Shown in pieces: positions 1 through 13,815 of a stretch of DNA of 64,000 nt. The notes under the pieces are model-generated. The model did no database searches, was not told where the DNA came from, and was given only the letters and a program-made list of their open reading frames with translations. Source of the DNA: Ridgeia piscesae (lineage: Eukaryota; Annelida; Polychaeta; Sabellida; Siboglinidae); contig JAODUO010001720.1 of the NCBI GenBank assembly GCA_025642075.2, forward strand, positions 15,001 to 79,000, given 5' to 3'. The stretch's first letter is position 1. Each line of letters opens with the position of its first letter. Both the position numbers and the translations under genes were made by a program.

Positions 1-2440
1 CAGCACCAGTGACCACTGCGGTCACTGGGTCCTTTGTTGACGACTTACGAAGTAAAACTGGCAATTTACTGCGAAACAGGTTTATCTGTGTACAATACAC
101 ACACAAACGCATTGTCTAAGACTCTATAGAACTGTTTATTTTGAGCACAAACAGGTAGTTTCTCACACCGCCAGTCAGAAGAAGCTCTACTGGTGTAGTT
201 GCATTAACTAGCATTTTTACAGTGGGACAGAGAAATTCAATACAATCTATGCAACATGATATTCATAGATGGTGAACCACAAATACTCTAAATATTTCAA
301 CTCTTTATCAACAAATGCTCCATAAACAATATACATATAAAATGGTGACATAACTATAAATCAAAGGTTTAACAAAATATTATTGTTATTCTTTCAGTAT
401 TACACTTCTTGATTGGGTTTGTATTAATTACTGTAATTATTACATGTTTATATCTGACACAATCAAATGCACTATATGAAATATTTAGCTTTCTAATGCA
501 CTGGGGGATAACTTTATATTTACATTTGAACTCTCCCCGTTTCCAACCAGCCATTATGTCATAATTTTTATGTCCATTAATGCACAAGCACAAATACATG
601 TATAAGTGCACACATATTTACATAATTGACTACCTGGGGGGTAGTTCAAAAAATATATAAAAGATTCTTACAAAATTACACCATATTAGTGTATTGCGAT
701 TGCAAATTAAGTTGGAAATAAAGTTTAATTGTTTTGATCTAAACATAAAGTCTTAAAAATTGGACAAACCAGAGGCACACATTAACAGAAATTAAAGAAA
801 GAAATAAGAAACAGATGGCAAAGATCTGCAGATTCATAGAATAAAAAGGCATGAAGAAAGCAAACAGAAGATGTATTAGACAATTTCAGCTGTGGTCTAC
901 TGACATAGTGAAGGGCTTATGTGATAACACACTATACTATCAGAGCTTAAGTAATAACATTATCCATACATATATCTCAGAGTACCATTTAGTTCGCACG
1001 TTTTACTTAATTTCTCTCTATCACAAAACCTCCTGCACAAAACCGATCAACAATAACAGTTAACTATTCAAATTCAAGGTAGAATAGACAGACAAGATCA
1101 CTGATCTCTGAGGTCTGATTAATTCAGATGTATCAAGTAAACCTGTAAACAAATGTGTATGTGACATGGATTTTGTGTCCCTTAATTACAGGATCCAGTC
1201 AGACATGAAACAGTGCAAAAATAAAGTAGGATTTCCTAAACATAAATTCCCATCTCAGTCCCCAGGTGCTGGCTGCTGTGTATAGAAGTGTAGCTCTTCA
1301 CTGAGCGGTACTGAAGAATAGAAAAATGGACTCTATTGTCAGTGTACATGTACTTGGTATAATGGCCACAGTTCAGAACTCTGATACAAACAGAACATAA
1401 CACAGCAATGTCTGCAGGAACACATTGGCTGTGACAGCAAGTAAGTCCAAACACAGTATTGGTATACACAAATTGGACATCTGACTTCAAAATTGAAATG
1501 CATAATTTAGGTTTAAAATGTGTACATTCTGAAGCAGGAGGGACAACATTCTTCATGGCAGTAGGTAACATGGACATTGAGGTAAATATGACCATGACAT
1601 CCTGATTACACTTAACTTGGAAACCCTGGAAAAAACTGGCTGCAGAAAAAAAACTGATTGTTTCAGAAAGTTAAGTTATTATATGATTTATTTAAAGAGT
1701 GCAGGCTCCTGTATGTAAGCAGAATATAAATCAACTTGACTCCCACAAAATTGCCATAAAAATCGATGCCTGATTGTGCTGTATTTTGGGAGGTTATATA
1801 ATGGTACACTTGGACTAGTAAGGTGAACCATAACATCAGGGGTGTTAGTGAAACAGTCAGGGGATATAATGCAGAAAACATGAGCAATATCAAGACACAA
1901 ACTTGCCTGAGTTGTGGTCAACAGATTTTCAGAAGTCTCACACTTACTCGTGCGATCCACAAATGGCTACAAAGAAAAACATGAGCTGTTTATTACAAGT
2001 TTGGAATAGTATACCGTGTTTTGTTTTATGAGATAATGCATACATCACAAAGTTGGACTGAGATAAGGTGTTGGGTCAAATCGGGTCATCAAGATTAAAT
2101 GACCAACAGCACTGAGGCAGAACACTGATGATATCTTCTACTGAATGTGTCTGCAAGTGAACCACTGGGGCCATCAAACAATGGGGTCATTGTTGTGTAG
2201 CTTTGTAATTGCATTCTCTTAAGTCATGGAACTGCTATAACAATCTCTTAAGTTCATCTTTAAATGCTTGACAAAATGCCACAGTGAATGTTTGTCACTT
2301 GTCCAGGAGGGAAGATGTTTGACATAGATTGTCTTACATCATCTGACACAGCTGTGACAGACAGGTACAGCATTCACTGGTGTCACAGTCCCATGGCAGG
2401 GCTATATGCAGGATCACATTTTTGCCAGGCCAAAAATGTG
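1..2440. other. AT-rich non-coding stretch, no gene seen
   Basis: Open frames here are all short (under about 120 codons), lack family features and are not bounded by convincing splice sites. I see no RNA gene or recognisable mobile element. Confidence 0.5.
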
Positions 2441-2442
2441 CA

Positions 2443-2930
<488 letters not shown>

Positions 2931-3010
2931 GTGTGTATGTACATTTGTGTGAGGGAGGCATAACTGTGTATGTGTATGTATGTGTGTGGCTGTGTACATG
3001 TGTGTGTGCA

Positions 3011-4694
3011 TGTGAACTCGCATATGTAAGAAGCCATCCTTGTGCGCCATGGCTTAGGGCTGATAACGTCTCACTACTAGTCTCACTACCCCTAACCATG
3101 ACCTTTGAAAAACTCCTCTTTTAATGTCAGCCAATAAAATGACCCACAAGGAGTCTGGTCAGCATCTGGTCATGTGAATACATGTTTAAGATGCATTGGA
3201 TCATCATATTAGGATTCACACGAGTCATGTATCTGTACCTGTCTCCAAATTAGATGTATTTGTGCTGTTCCCACATTGACGCCGTATCATTGCGCTCAAA
3301 GTGAGCTGTTATAATGTTACAGTTCATTCCACTCACTTCCACGATTTGCAGAGGTGATCTGCCAGGGATACTGTAGTGCAACACATGATCCGTGGCTCGT
3401 GAGGATCATAAAAGGTTGGTAACCACGAATAGGAATAAGAAAGCAAATAGATCTTAAAGATGATGGTTGATAACCAGTAATAAGCTTGCTTTGTTCCTCA
3501 ATGTTTTACCAATTAATTACTGTCATTTTTACCTGTCCAAAGACAAACTTTACCCGTCCAAATGAAGTGTGGATGGGTCTCTAGAAAACCTATGCAAAGT
3601 GCTGGTTCTGTGTAACGTACCAAACGGCTCCTTGCAAACCAAACCATCTACAGTGTCAGTACACAGCCCAAACATCCACAAAACACAACACACATTGACA
3701 TAACAAGAATAACAAATTCTATCATGAGAGTCAGATAGCAAACAGTGACAAACACTACCTGACTCTGCCCAGTGCGGTTCATTTCTGAAACAGGTAACCT
3801 TTTCCTGCGCTGGGTCAATGCACATGAATGCGTTGTTACAAGTGTCATATCAAACCGGTTGTCAATAGGCAGCGGGGGGGGGGGGGGGCATGAAACTAGA
3901 TATGTCAAACACTAGGTACTTCCCCAGGGTACATGCAACAAAACAGTTTCACAGAAACTGTGTGCTACTCTTTCATGTTTCATAACTCGAAGTAGAGGTT
4001 ACAATGATAGGAAGTTGTATACATTAGAACCGTGTGACCGACCTTGTCCTGACTTGACTAGCTCCCCTGCAAGTATACACAAACAATATGCATTTCGGGA
4101 CTGCACTGGGATGTTTTGGGGAATTCCTTTTTATTTCCACTTTGTAAAATTGGATCGTATAATTAGTGGTCTGCAAAAAGTTTTATTAGTTATTCATTCC
4201 GACTGGTTATTATCAAGTAACATTTAAAATATATCAACAATGTGTGACATCTGGCATTGTGGGTGTTTCTGACACTGGGATTTCTGGCTGCGTTTCCCAT
4301 CACACACATGCAGAATATAGAATAAAAAACATAAAAATATAAAACTTTGCTAAACTAGTATATATTTAAAGTTTTAAACCACAGGCAACTTCCACTCTGT
4401 TCGTTTGTTTACTTGTGATTAACAATGTATTCTTGCATTGATACCACTGCTAAAAGTCAGACTATTCCACTAAGTTTGAAATGTGTTAATAAAAACTACC
4501 AGTAGGCATTAATTTTTTCTGATTTGTGTAATCACTAACCTGAACTAGTAGATTTTTTGCATTATTCAACAATTTAATTTTCACTAAATCAATCTTCCCA
4601 GCATCTGTTGGCCAAACAAGTTGGATTAAATCGTCTTACCTTCAGTATCTTTCCCACACAAGAACAAATAGTAATTTTTCCCAAATACACACAA
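3011..4694. other. Non-coding stretch with a G homopolymer and one dispersed-repeat copy
   Basis: Contains a run of about 16 G near 3872-3888. At 3535-3600 there is a copy of the dispersed CCCGTCCA-type repeat that also occurs near 5640, 7840 and 30540. No gene recognised. Confidence 0.5.
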
Positions 4695-4990
4695 AATAAA
4701 TGTTACAATGCCACAACACTTACAATATATAGCATACAAAGAGGACCCTTAAACAAAACACCTACAATACATAGCATACAAAGAGGACCCTTAAACAAAA
4801 CACTTACAATACATAGCATACAAAGAGGACCCTTAAACAAAACCCTAAATACATAGCATACAAAGAGGACCCTTAAACAAAACACTTACAATATGTAGCA
4901 TACAAAGAGGACCCTTAAACAAAACACTTACTATATTGCATACAAAGAGGACCCTTAAACAAAACACCTACAATGCATAGCATACAAAAT
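4695..4990 (+). repeat. 42-bp minisatellite, about 7 copies
   Basis: Each unit carries AGCATACAAAGAGGACCC followed by TTAAACAAAA. Copies differ by a few substitutions and one small deletion near 4840. A lone unit fragment, CAAAGAGGACCCTTAAACAA, recurs at about 5093, outside the array. Confidence 0.93.
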
Positions 4991-5639
4991 TTACCTTTAA
5001 AACTAGAACATTACAAATGTAGATAAAAGGGAAAGGGGACCCTTATGACTAATACGTCTTCCCCAAAATCCCCCTTTTTTAATTTCATAACAAAGAGGAC
5101 CCTTAAACAAAACAAATCGAATAGTAAGTATATATATTTTAATTTGTATTAAGAAATCAAAGGATTATCGTAACTAGTATTACATAACTAAGTATATGAT
5201 ATAAGGGAAACGAGACTCCTACTATGACTAATTACGTCTGTCGCCATAGAAGTCACCCTGGTATTTAATTTCAGTGAACAAACAGCCGGCTAAAACGTCA
5301 TCATTTACAACAAGGTGGTACATAGAATTAGTCAGTCAGGCATTACACATACAAGAGCTTTGAATTGCACATTGTTCCTACAAGTAGGATACTGACATGT
5401 TATTATTGCCAACTACAAAGGCACGAACTATGTGCAGCAAATGTGCCGCTGCTGAAGGCCTGCCTTTTGACATGTGACATATACCTGCAAAAACTGGTCT
5501 CACGAGTTCACAATGTCCCCAAACACAAACTAGTGGCTGCGCTGGAAGTCGGCTACACCAGGCACTGATCCCTGACCGTTTGTCACCACAAAAACTTGTC
5601 TTGTATTTAGTTCACATATTCCCATAGCTTGACCTAGAG

Positions 5640-5960
5640 ACCCATCCACCCATCCTTTGGACTGGTAAAATCACCTTTGGGTGGGTAGAAATATGAGGAC
5701 ACATAATGGATGGGTAAAACGGGTCTCCAGAAAGCATACAAATATCATTTACGTTGTGAAGATAGTGTCATTTGCATGTGTGCATGGACATGCTTCGATT
5801 ATGGTGTATATATGTATACAATTACACATCTGGATTGACTTCCATGTATGTGAGTTGACTGATACATGTGTACCACAACATTTTTGGACTGGCAAAAATT
5901 TGATCCTACATAAAGGTCTCCAAAGCCCTAGAGATGTATGTGTTTAGCAGGGTTCAACAC
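5640..5960 (+). repeat. Dispersed repeat copy with CCCGTCCA/TGGATGGG motifs
   Basis: Text such as TGGATGGGTAAAACGGGTCTC and GGACTGGCAAAAATTTGATCC is shared, with divergence, with 7840-8100 and, in the opposite sense, with 3535-3600 and 30540-30640. It appears to be an old, non-coding interspersed repeat; the family is not known to me. Confidence 0.5.
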
Positions 5961-8544
5961 CGCGTGAAACATTGTTGCCGTTTTCATAAACCATCTAGAC
6001 CTTTTGTCAACTTGTCCAACCTATTGACTTGCAGGAAAATGGTGTCAACTAAATCACAACTCACCTGTCCCTTGTTCACGCAGCTACTAAGACGATCATC
6101 TACGAATGGCGTCACCTCAACTGTAACAGACAGTCGCACTGTGTGACATACGGGAGGACACTATCACGCACTGTGTGTAAGGAGGAAGTATGGCTCCTTA
6201 AACCAGGAAGTTCTGCCAGGCATCCCCACACACAGGTGCACTATCACTAGGTATTGTTAACGCCAATCAGGTTATCAATATCAGCCCTGTCAAAACTGGC
6301 CTCGGCACAAATTCTTGACAATAGCTGGTGACCGCAAGGACGCAGATGCCATTGGCTATATTTTGATATAACACCACTGCGGTGGATTTGAGACATTTCG
6401 AGAACTGTTTTAGGATTTTTCACGAGTAATATTAACCTTGCCCAGAAGTTGCAACCACATGTGTATGTCGCTGTGTTAACTAGTTTATGGAAACGTGTTG
6501 GTTAACACAGTGATTGCTGTCTTTGTCAGTATGATGTTCACTAAAACTGGTTTAAAAGAAATGTGAAGTGTCTTTTAGATTGCTCTTTGTTTGCTATGAA
6601 CACATTCTGCATGTCTTACATTTATTAATTTTGTGTTTCTTACTAACTATTACTATGTTTTAGTACATATGGCTACTATAGTATAATTTTATTTAACTTA
6701 CTGCATATTTTATTATTTACAGTAAATACAAAAATGTTGTCTTCTTAATGTGATATTTTATTTCTTATATTTTATTTAAGAAATTGTATTTTATAACCAC
6801 AATGGAAATAAGTGCATTCATGTGTTAGTTCAAGTTGTTTACATGGAATGAAATATGAGCAATACATTTTAAGAAATGTTTCACTGACCCTAATGGTCAT
6901 GGTAGAAGTATATTATACTGTCTGTAAGTAATAAACTCACTCTTTATGTGTCCTACAGTCACTGAGTGTCAACTTTGATGTAACTGTCTGGTGCCTGGCA
7001 GCCAGAAATAAATCTAACGTCTGCCACGTTCCCTTGGTAGGTCTACATATACTACCGGTTATTATAAAAAAGTGACTAAAAACCCCAGAAAACACGGGTA
7101 TAACTGAGTGTAACTAAGAATAGATAATTATGGATGTAGGTCATTTGCTCAGTGGGAGAATGAAAACAGGTCTAGCCCAACAGTGAAAGTAAAATAAATT
7201 GTATTCAACTTAACTAAAGTTATTTATCAAATTGTATGACTAGTCACTGCGTTTGACTTAGCAACAATAATAACGGTTTTTATTCTATATGTTATCATGA
7301 TCAAGGGTTAGATACTGTTTTAGTAATGGATTTATTTGTATTTTTTCTACTAATGTATGTATGTGTTTTATGAGCACTGCAAATGAATTTCCCTTTCGGC
7401 ATGATAAAGTTTGTTTGTACTGTACTGTACAGTACAGTAATTGGGCGGGGCAAATAAAGAACAACATTGTATTTCCTAAAGAAAAAACATCCCAAGACCA
7501 AGCAGCACAACGTCATTGTGGTTGTCAAATGGCAATTTACCTTTCATGACTCAACTTGGAGAGTCTGTGACAAAGTACTTCTCTCAGTGACTAATGCACC
7601 ATCGTGACACTTTGGTAACGCATGACTGCACAGGAAGACGCAATTAAAGAAATACTTGACCAAAATAAGTTTCCCCAGTACTTTGTTAGCCAACTATGAC
7701 AACTGGAAACATACATCGTGCTACACTTGCTAACTAGTTTTTGCCGTGGGTCCTGTTGGTGCTGCTAACGACAAATCAAAAGAATCAAGTTGAACAACTC
7801 TACGATGTATAAATGTGGATGCAAAGACCTGAGTGGACGTACCATGGCTTTATGCAAAGACATTTGGATGAGTAAAACCCGTTGTGGACTGGCGGTGGAC
7901 GAGTAAAAAATTAAGGAGTAAGTCTATTAAAATGACAGATATTGTCAGTTATGCATTGAAGATGGGTGCCACATGTGTGATGGTCGTTTAAATTTAGTTC
8001 ATAAAGTACATCTCAACTGCCTTGTATGTACATGTATATGAGTTAACATCCACGTGTCCACTAACAAATGTATGATTGGCAAAAATGTCATCCTGGTTTA
8101 TTAATGACCCTGTATGGTGCCCATGCATTGTCCCTGACAGCCATAGGCATGTCTGACTCTAACTTGTCACCAGAAATTGTGTGTTTTTTAAAACATGTGT
8201 GACTTTACGACAATAATTTATGCAATTGCACTGATACATTGAACACAGCACTGCAGAATAATTTGACCATTTCACTACTTCGATGTAGCAAATGTGTGTT
8301 ATAAATTTTAACATATTCCTGGGTATAGCCACATACCTGAGTACAAACATTCTATTTCGCTGTGGTCAACACTGTACACTCACTTCTGTCAGAAGGAATT
8401 CATTACTGGGGTGATTTAATTAAGGTGATTACTGAAGCATTGACCTATTTGACTATTGACCCACTGGGAAATGAACCATCAGGGAAATAATGCAAAGGTG
8501 CTGTGGACTCAGTGGAATGATTAGTGCAACGAACTACTGAGATG
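5961..8544. other. AT-rich non-coding stretch with a 22-bp palindrome
   Basis: No gene recognised. Positions 7418-7439 are a perfect 22-bp inverted repeat built from TACTG/CAGTA pentamers. A further copy of the dispersed repeat lies at about 7840-8110. Confidence 0.5.
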
Positions 8545-9425
8545 ATAAACCAGTTGGGTGATAAACCATTGGGTGATAAACCATTGGGTGATAAACCATT
8601 GGGTGATAAACCATTGGTTGATAAACTATTGGGTGATAAACCATTGGGTGATAAACCAGTGGGTGATAAACTATTGGGTGATAAACCATTGGGTGATAAA
8701 CCAGTGGGTGATAAACCAGTGGGTGATAAACCATTGGGTTTATAAACCATTGGTTGATAAACCATTGGTTGATAAACCATTGGGTGATAAACCATTGGGT
8801 GATAAACCATTGGATGATAAACCATTGGGTGATAAACCATTGGGTGATAAACCATTGGGTGATAAACCATTGGGTGATAAACCATTGGGTGATAAACTAT
8901 TGGGTGATAAACCATTGGGTGATAAACCATTAGGTGATAAACCATTAGGTGATAAACCATTGGGTGATAAACCATTGGATGATACACCATTGGGTGATAA
9001 ACCATTAGGTGATAAACCATTGGGATGATCATGATAAACCATTGGGTGATAAACCACTGGGTGATAAACTATTGAATGATAAACCATTAGGTGATAAACC
9101 ATTGGCATGAAAAACCATTGGGATGATCATGATCAACCATTGGGTGATAAACCACTGATGATTATGATAAACCATTGGGTGATAAACCATTGGGATGATC
9201 ATGATCAACCATTGGGTGATAAACCATTGGGATGATCATGATAAACCATTGGGTGATAAACCATTGGGATTATAAACCATTGGGATTATAAACCATTGGG
9301 ATGATAAACCAAATAGTGGAAAAACCATTTGGACGATAATCCATTGGGTAATAAACCATTGGATGATTGAACATTGGGTGATAAACGATTGGGTTGATAA
9401 ACCATTGAGTGATAAACTATCAAAT
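8545..9425 (+). repeat. 15-bp minisatellite, about 55 units
   Basis: The unit GGGTGATAAACCATT is repeated with single-base variants. In the right half it is interspersed with a longer form containing GGGATGATCATGATAAACCA, and the last units are clearly more diverged. Because 15 is a multiple of 3, several frames stay open on both strands, giving five-residue periodic frames (MVYHP, LGDKP types) with no sign of real coding. Confidence 0.95.
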
Positions 9426-11837
9426 GACAACTTTAAATGTATCTCTGCAAGCAAGAAAACTGTTGTACCTAAGATGTTTTATGAATGCGTTGACCATTTA
9501 ACTACTCTGAAAGTCTGAATGCATTTAGCAGACAACCAAAATATAAACATTGTCAGTCTAATGCTTTAATTATTCGGCAATATTAATAGTTGTAAAATCT
9601 ATTTCTCTGTGGCAGCTGGAGAGAACCATAGGATCATTACAAATGATAAAACAATTCATTAAAATATATTATTACAATTATGTATGCAATATAATAACTT
9701 TTATATAAATATAACGATATATGAAATGTTAACTAAATAGAAGAACTGGTAAAATTATAAAACAATAAAGTATGATAATGAATACATGTTATTTGTACTT
9801 AAATGTATTTTTGCAGAGCTCAAAATATATATTGCAATTACATAAATCAAATCAACCATTGAGATTAATATTTATTGTACATTCCTCACTTTAAATAGTT
9901 CTTGCTTTATAGTTTATATTATGTTTATTTAGTATGTTGTTTCTGTTATTAATTATATGGAAGACAACAATAAAAAATGTTGATCAAGCATGTTCCATGT
10001 CCTATGCTATGTGGTACCTAGTTACAAAACAGGTAATATGGTAAAAAATTCACAAAACAATTATGTGATTTGATTCAACAATAAGCAAATTTGTTAATAC
10101 TTTCAAAAGCAAATAATTGAGTAATTCATTGGTATCGGTACAAATTAGTACTGAACGGGTTAGACTTGAAGTTGAACACTCAATTTTGCTACGTAATGCA
10201 AGGTATGCAAGGGTGTTCGTTGAACTTTTAAACAAAACAATTATGATATTTCATTCTAATTATTCAAAGTTAGTCAAATTTTCTCCAAAGTACCAAGTTT
10301 TTCCAAACTCATTAGTTGAAAAGACAGTGCTCAGTCACCAGGAGCATCTCCTTCAAGTGATGTTGGCCCAACACAGAAGTTGGTAGTCCAGTGACTGACA
10401 TGGCTAGTTGGCTACATGAGCAACAAGTGCTGCCACCTCATGGCACATAACTAACCCAAACTACACCCTGTATGTCTGACAGCAGTAGACTGTGTAGTAT
10501 AGGGTCCAGTGGCCAGGTGCATGACACACACCTAAGTACAAATCACACCCAAGTTAGGGTTAATAACACCTAGGTGACACCTAGCCAGTAGGAGCGGTTG
10601 CATGACACACACCCAGTTGGGTTATGTCACAAGTTAGGTGGAACTTTCTGGGGCAACTCGAAGCAGCCCCAACTGCAGCTGGGTGACCCACAGCGCTTGT
10701 ATCAATGGCAGCAGTGGTTTACTGCTTGTATAAATTCTACGACTGTCCTCATAATCATGGACATAAGGGTGTTTACTTACATGTCAGTCTGTCAATGTAG
10801 AATGGTAATTACTAAATATTGACAAATAAATTGCTATTATTATTAAAGGATTTTTTTACTTTGCATTTATTACCACTGTATATGTGATTGTACACAGTTC
10901 ATAGTAACAGTATGTATATCTTCATAAATATGGACATGTATTATGGCCTTTTACTAAGATGTGTAGGTCTATCAAAGTGGTGTGCTTATTATAAAATATT
11001 GACTAAGTAATTAAATTATTATTAAATTATTTATATTTGTAACTTTCTATTAATGTAGTTATACACATTGCATAATAATGTGTAATTATCTTCATAATCA
11101 TGCACATTATGAACTTTTGTTTTTGTGTTGGTCTGTATACGAATATTGATATATTTATTGATGTTACATAAATATTAAATTATATCTCTTACTACAATTA
11201 ATTTTGTTTTTTACAAATCGTATATTTATATAAACATATACTCATGGACATTGTGGCATTTTACAAAAAACCTTTTCTGTCTGTCGAGATTACCTGCTAA
11301 TTATCACCTAGTAACTAATTTATTTATTACTTATTACATGACTAGTTAATACATATTTATTCTCATAATAAATGTGGTTATGCACACTGCATAATATGTA
11401 TAAATATCTTCATATTTATTAACTCTACTGGACTTAATTAGGATGTGTTGGTGTGTTAATTTGGTGCACTACTTAGACAGCATTAACTAATTAACTGAAT
11501 TAATTAGTATGAGAAAACATATTGCAAGTTTATTACTCCATTCAATGCATTTCAAAACACTGCAAACAGTATTTTAATAGTTATGTAAATAACAACGTTA
11601 TCCCATTTTAAATTCACTTTTATTCAAATATTTATCAACAGAAAACACAAAAACTTGAAAGCATGAAATTCGCCCGTTTTTCATTCATTCACTGAATATC
11701 CACCAGAATATTTTCTTATTTAAAACATGATACCTAACATTTAGGTGGGGCAGAATTTAAAACTGAATCGTAACAGCCAGGTAAGGTTGGTAAAAGGATG
11801 AACAGTCCCACTAGCCCCCATTAGTCCCTGTGTCATA
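9426..11837. other. Very AT-rich non-coding stretch
   Basis: No gene recognised. Around 10515-10650 a short, locally repeated text (GCATGACACACACC occurs twice about 80 bp apart) suggests a minor duplication. The remainder is low-complexity A/T sequence. Confidence 0.5.
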
Positions 11838-11937
11838 TAGAATATGGACCCCATGGAAAATGGACCATGTGTTAAAATCCCCTATTGAATATGGACCCAC
11901 CCAATCGAATTTTGACCTGGGTGGGGTCCATATTCTA
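11838..11937. repeat. Small inverted repeat (hairpin, MITE-like)
   Basis: TAGAATATGGACCCC at 11838-11852 is a perfect 15-bp inverted match to GGGGTCCATATTCTA at 11923-11937. Further ATGGACC and GGTCCATA words lie between and beside the arms, and a diverged single copy (ATAGAATATCGACCCC) occurs at 12362. It could be a small non-autonomous transposon; no target duplication was identified. Confidence 0.6.
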
Positions 11938-12424
11938 CGCGGGTCCATATTTTATGTCTCATAGAATATTCCAATGGAGTTGAAATTTAGCATCTCATAT
12001 AAGCTCCTACTAGGTTTTGTGGGCACTGGTGAATGTTAACCCCATGTATTGTATTTTGTTGAGATGACAATAAATGAATGAATGAGTTAATATTACTCTT
12101 AGTTATATGTATTCAACCATCCCACAACACAGAACAATTCACACATTTTAGCAGTTAATAGGATACACAGTATATACTCAGTCAAAGATGATCGACTGAC
12201 ATTTTAATGGCAATGATGGCTAAAATGTAAAAATAATAAAATCTGTTTTACAATTAAGTGTTATAAATGATGGCTGTGAGATTCTAGTCACAATTTATGA
12301 ACTACATTATACTATCTTACCAATTTGTTTAGCTTTAAAAAATATATATTTATATATATATAATAGAATATCGACCCCTGCGTCCATTTTCTACACGGCT
12401 CCATCTATAGATCTGACATCTGCA

Positions 12425-12560
12425 GTAGTCCCTGGGACTATGCCTGGTGCGGTATGGCGCTAGGCTAGAGGGCGCTAGGCTATGGGTCATGGGCATGGCA
12501 TGGGCATGGCCTGGGGCCATGGCATGGCCATGGGCTGCTCGCCATCGGGTCCGGCGGGCT
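12425..12560. repeat. GC-rich short-period repeat (CATGGG/CATGGC)
   Basis: Dense GGGCATGGC, GCCATGG and GGCGCTAGGCTA words in an otherwise AT-rich region. The first half contains two copies of GGCGCTAGGCTA. Confidence 0.6.
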
Positions 12561-12699
12561 GGGCCTGGGTCCTGAATCGTTTTTAACACTCGAATTATAA
12601 AAGTTAAAGAACAATTACTGTCTTGCTGTCAAGTTTACAGAACAAAATTACTTAAACTTTACAATTTTGTGTTTCGGTTCATGCCTCACCCCCAACTCA

Positions 12700-13270
12700 A
12701 GGATGTCAGGCTCAGTGCCACCAACCTAGGCAAGGACGGGTCGGGGGGGGGGGGGACGGCGGTTTCCGGGCAGGAGCAGTGCCATTGCGCAAACCCCGGC
12801 TACGGGCACCGAGACGCTTCGGGTTTTTACACATACATCGCAGTAGCATACACACACGAACGATACCTGATTATCGCCGGGCTGTGACAACCATGGGTTG
12901 AAAAGTATCAACATTCAACCCCTTCATATTCCGCGAGTACCGACTCAGCCTCGGTCTCTATGTTTATCCCGTTACGTCGCCCCCTGGTGGCGACTGGTAA
13001 ACGTTGTCTGCTAGCATCGTCGGTGACATGACAAACTGCATGCGCTACTAATATTTACTTTCTAGCCTTCGAAGATGACAGAGAGAAAACATTATCGTCT
13101 TCGGCTCTACACACGGGTTTGCAAAGCGTAAGGGTTTTTGCAAGGACGATTAGCGAAGTTGTCAGTTGGTAGCGCCACCTACCGAATACATGTTACGATA
13201 TCATAGCGCTCAGTATTCAGTTTTGGCGTCTTCCGGGGACAATTCAAGAGCAAGGTAAAATCGATCTGCG
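12700..13270 (+). promoter_or_regulatory. CpG-richer stretch, possible promoter/5' UTR exon
   Basis: This stretch is richer in CG dinucleotides than its surroundings and includes a 13-G run at about 12744. It ends with AATTCAAGAGCAAG followed by GTAAAATC, which would serve as a splice donor at about 13255. One reading is a non-coding first exon of a gene to the right, possibly the prominin gene 12.5 kb away. There is no open coding frame to support it, so this is a weak inference. Confidence 0.2.
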
Positions 13271-13815
13271 AAAAACGCCCGAAGCTGTAGGTACAGTAGT
13301 TGTTAATTGTTTTCGGTGAATTGTTTAATTGTGTTACCACTGTACGTCTGTATTTTGTTTGAAAGGCATTTTAAGTGCAATTCATGACTTCACTGGCTGC
13401 ATTCTTTCGATTAAATTCTAGTCAATCTGTAAGCGTAGCGTTCTTACGACTGTACGACGTCACACATCTGGTGCGAACAGGACGTAGTTCTAGATATCTA
13501 GACTAGCTAGCTTTAGTGGTTGTCAAGTTATTGCTTTATAAAGAGAAGGTGTACCAAGTCATTTTCTGAAAAACAATTCTGAGAAAAATTGCTTCAAAGT
13601 TAATGAAGTATTGTAATACATTTCCAACATAAAGCCAGACCACAGGAAGGTGAAATTTTGCACATTTGTAGACCACCTCAATATGTATAGTGTGTTGAAA
13701 TAGCACCTTTAATTGCAGCTCTTATAGTTTCAGAGATATCCCTTTCGAAAATTCTGCACAAAATCGAAAATCGATAGTAACATGTTCATAGAAACTAGCC
13801 GTGTGTTGTCTGTTT

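Noticed and set aside
8445..9108. Five-residue periodic frames (MVYHP, LGDKP, NGLSP)
   Set aside because: Readings of the 15-bp minisatellite in different frames; no start, no flanking gene structure.
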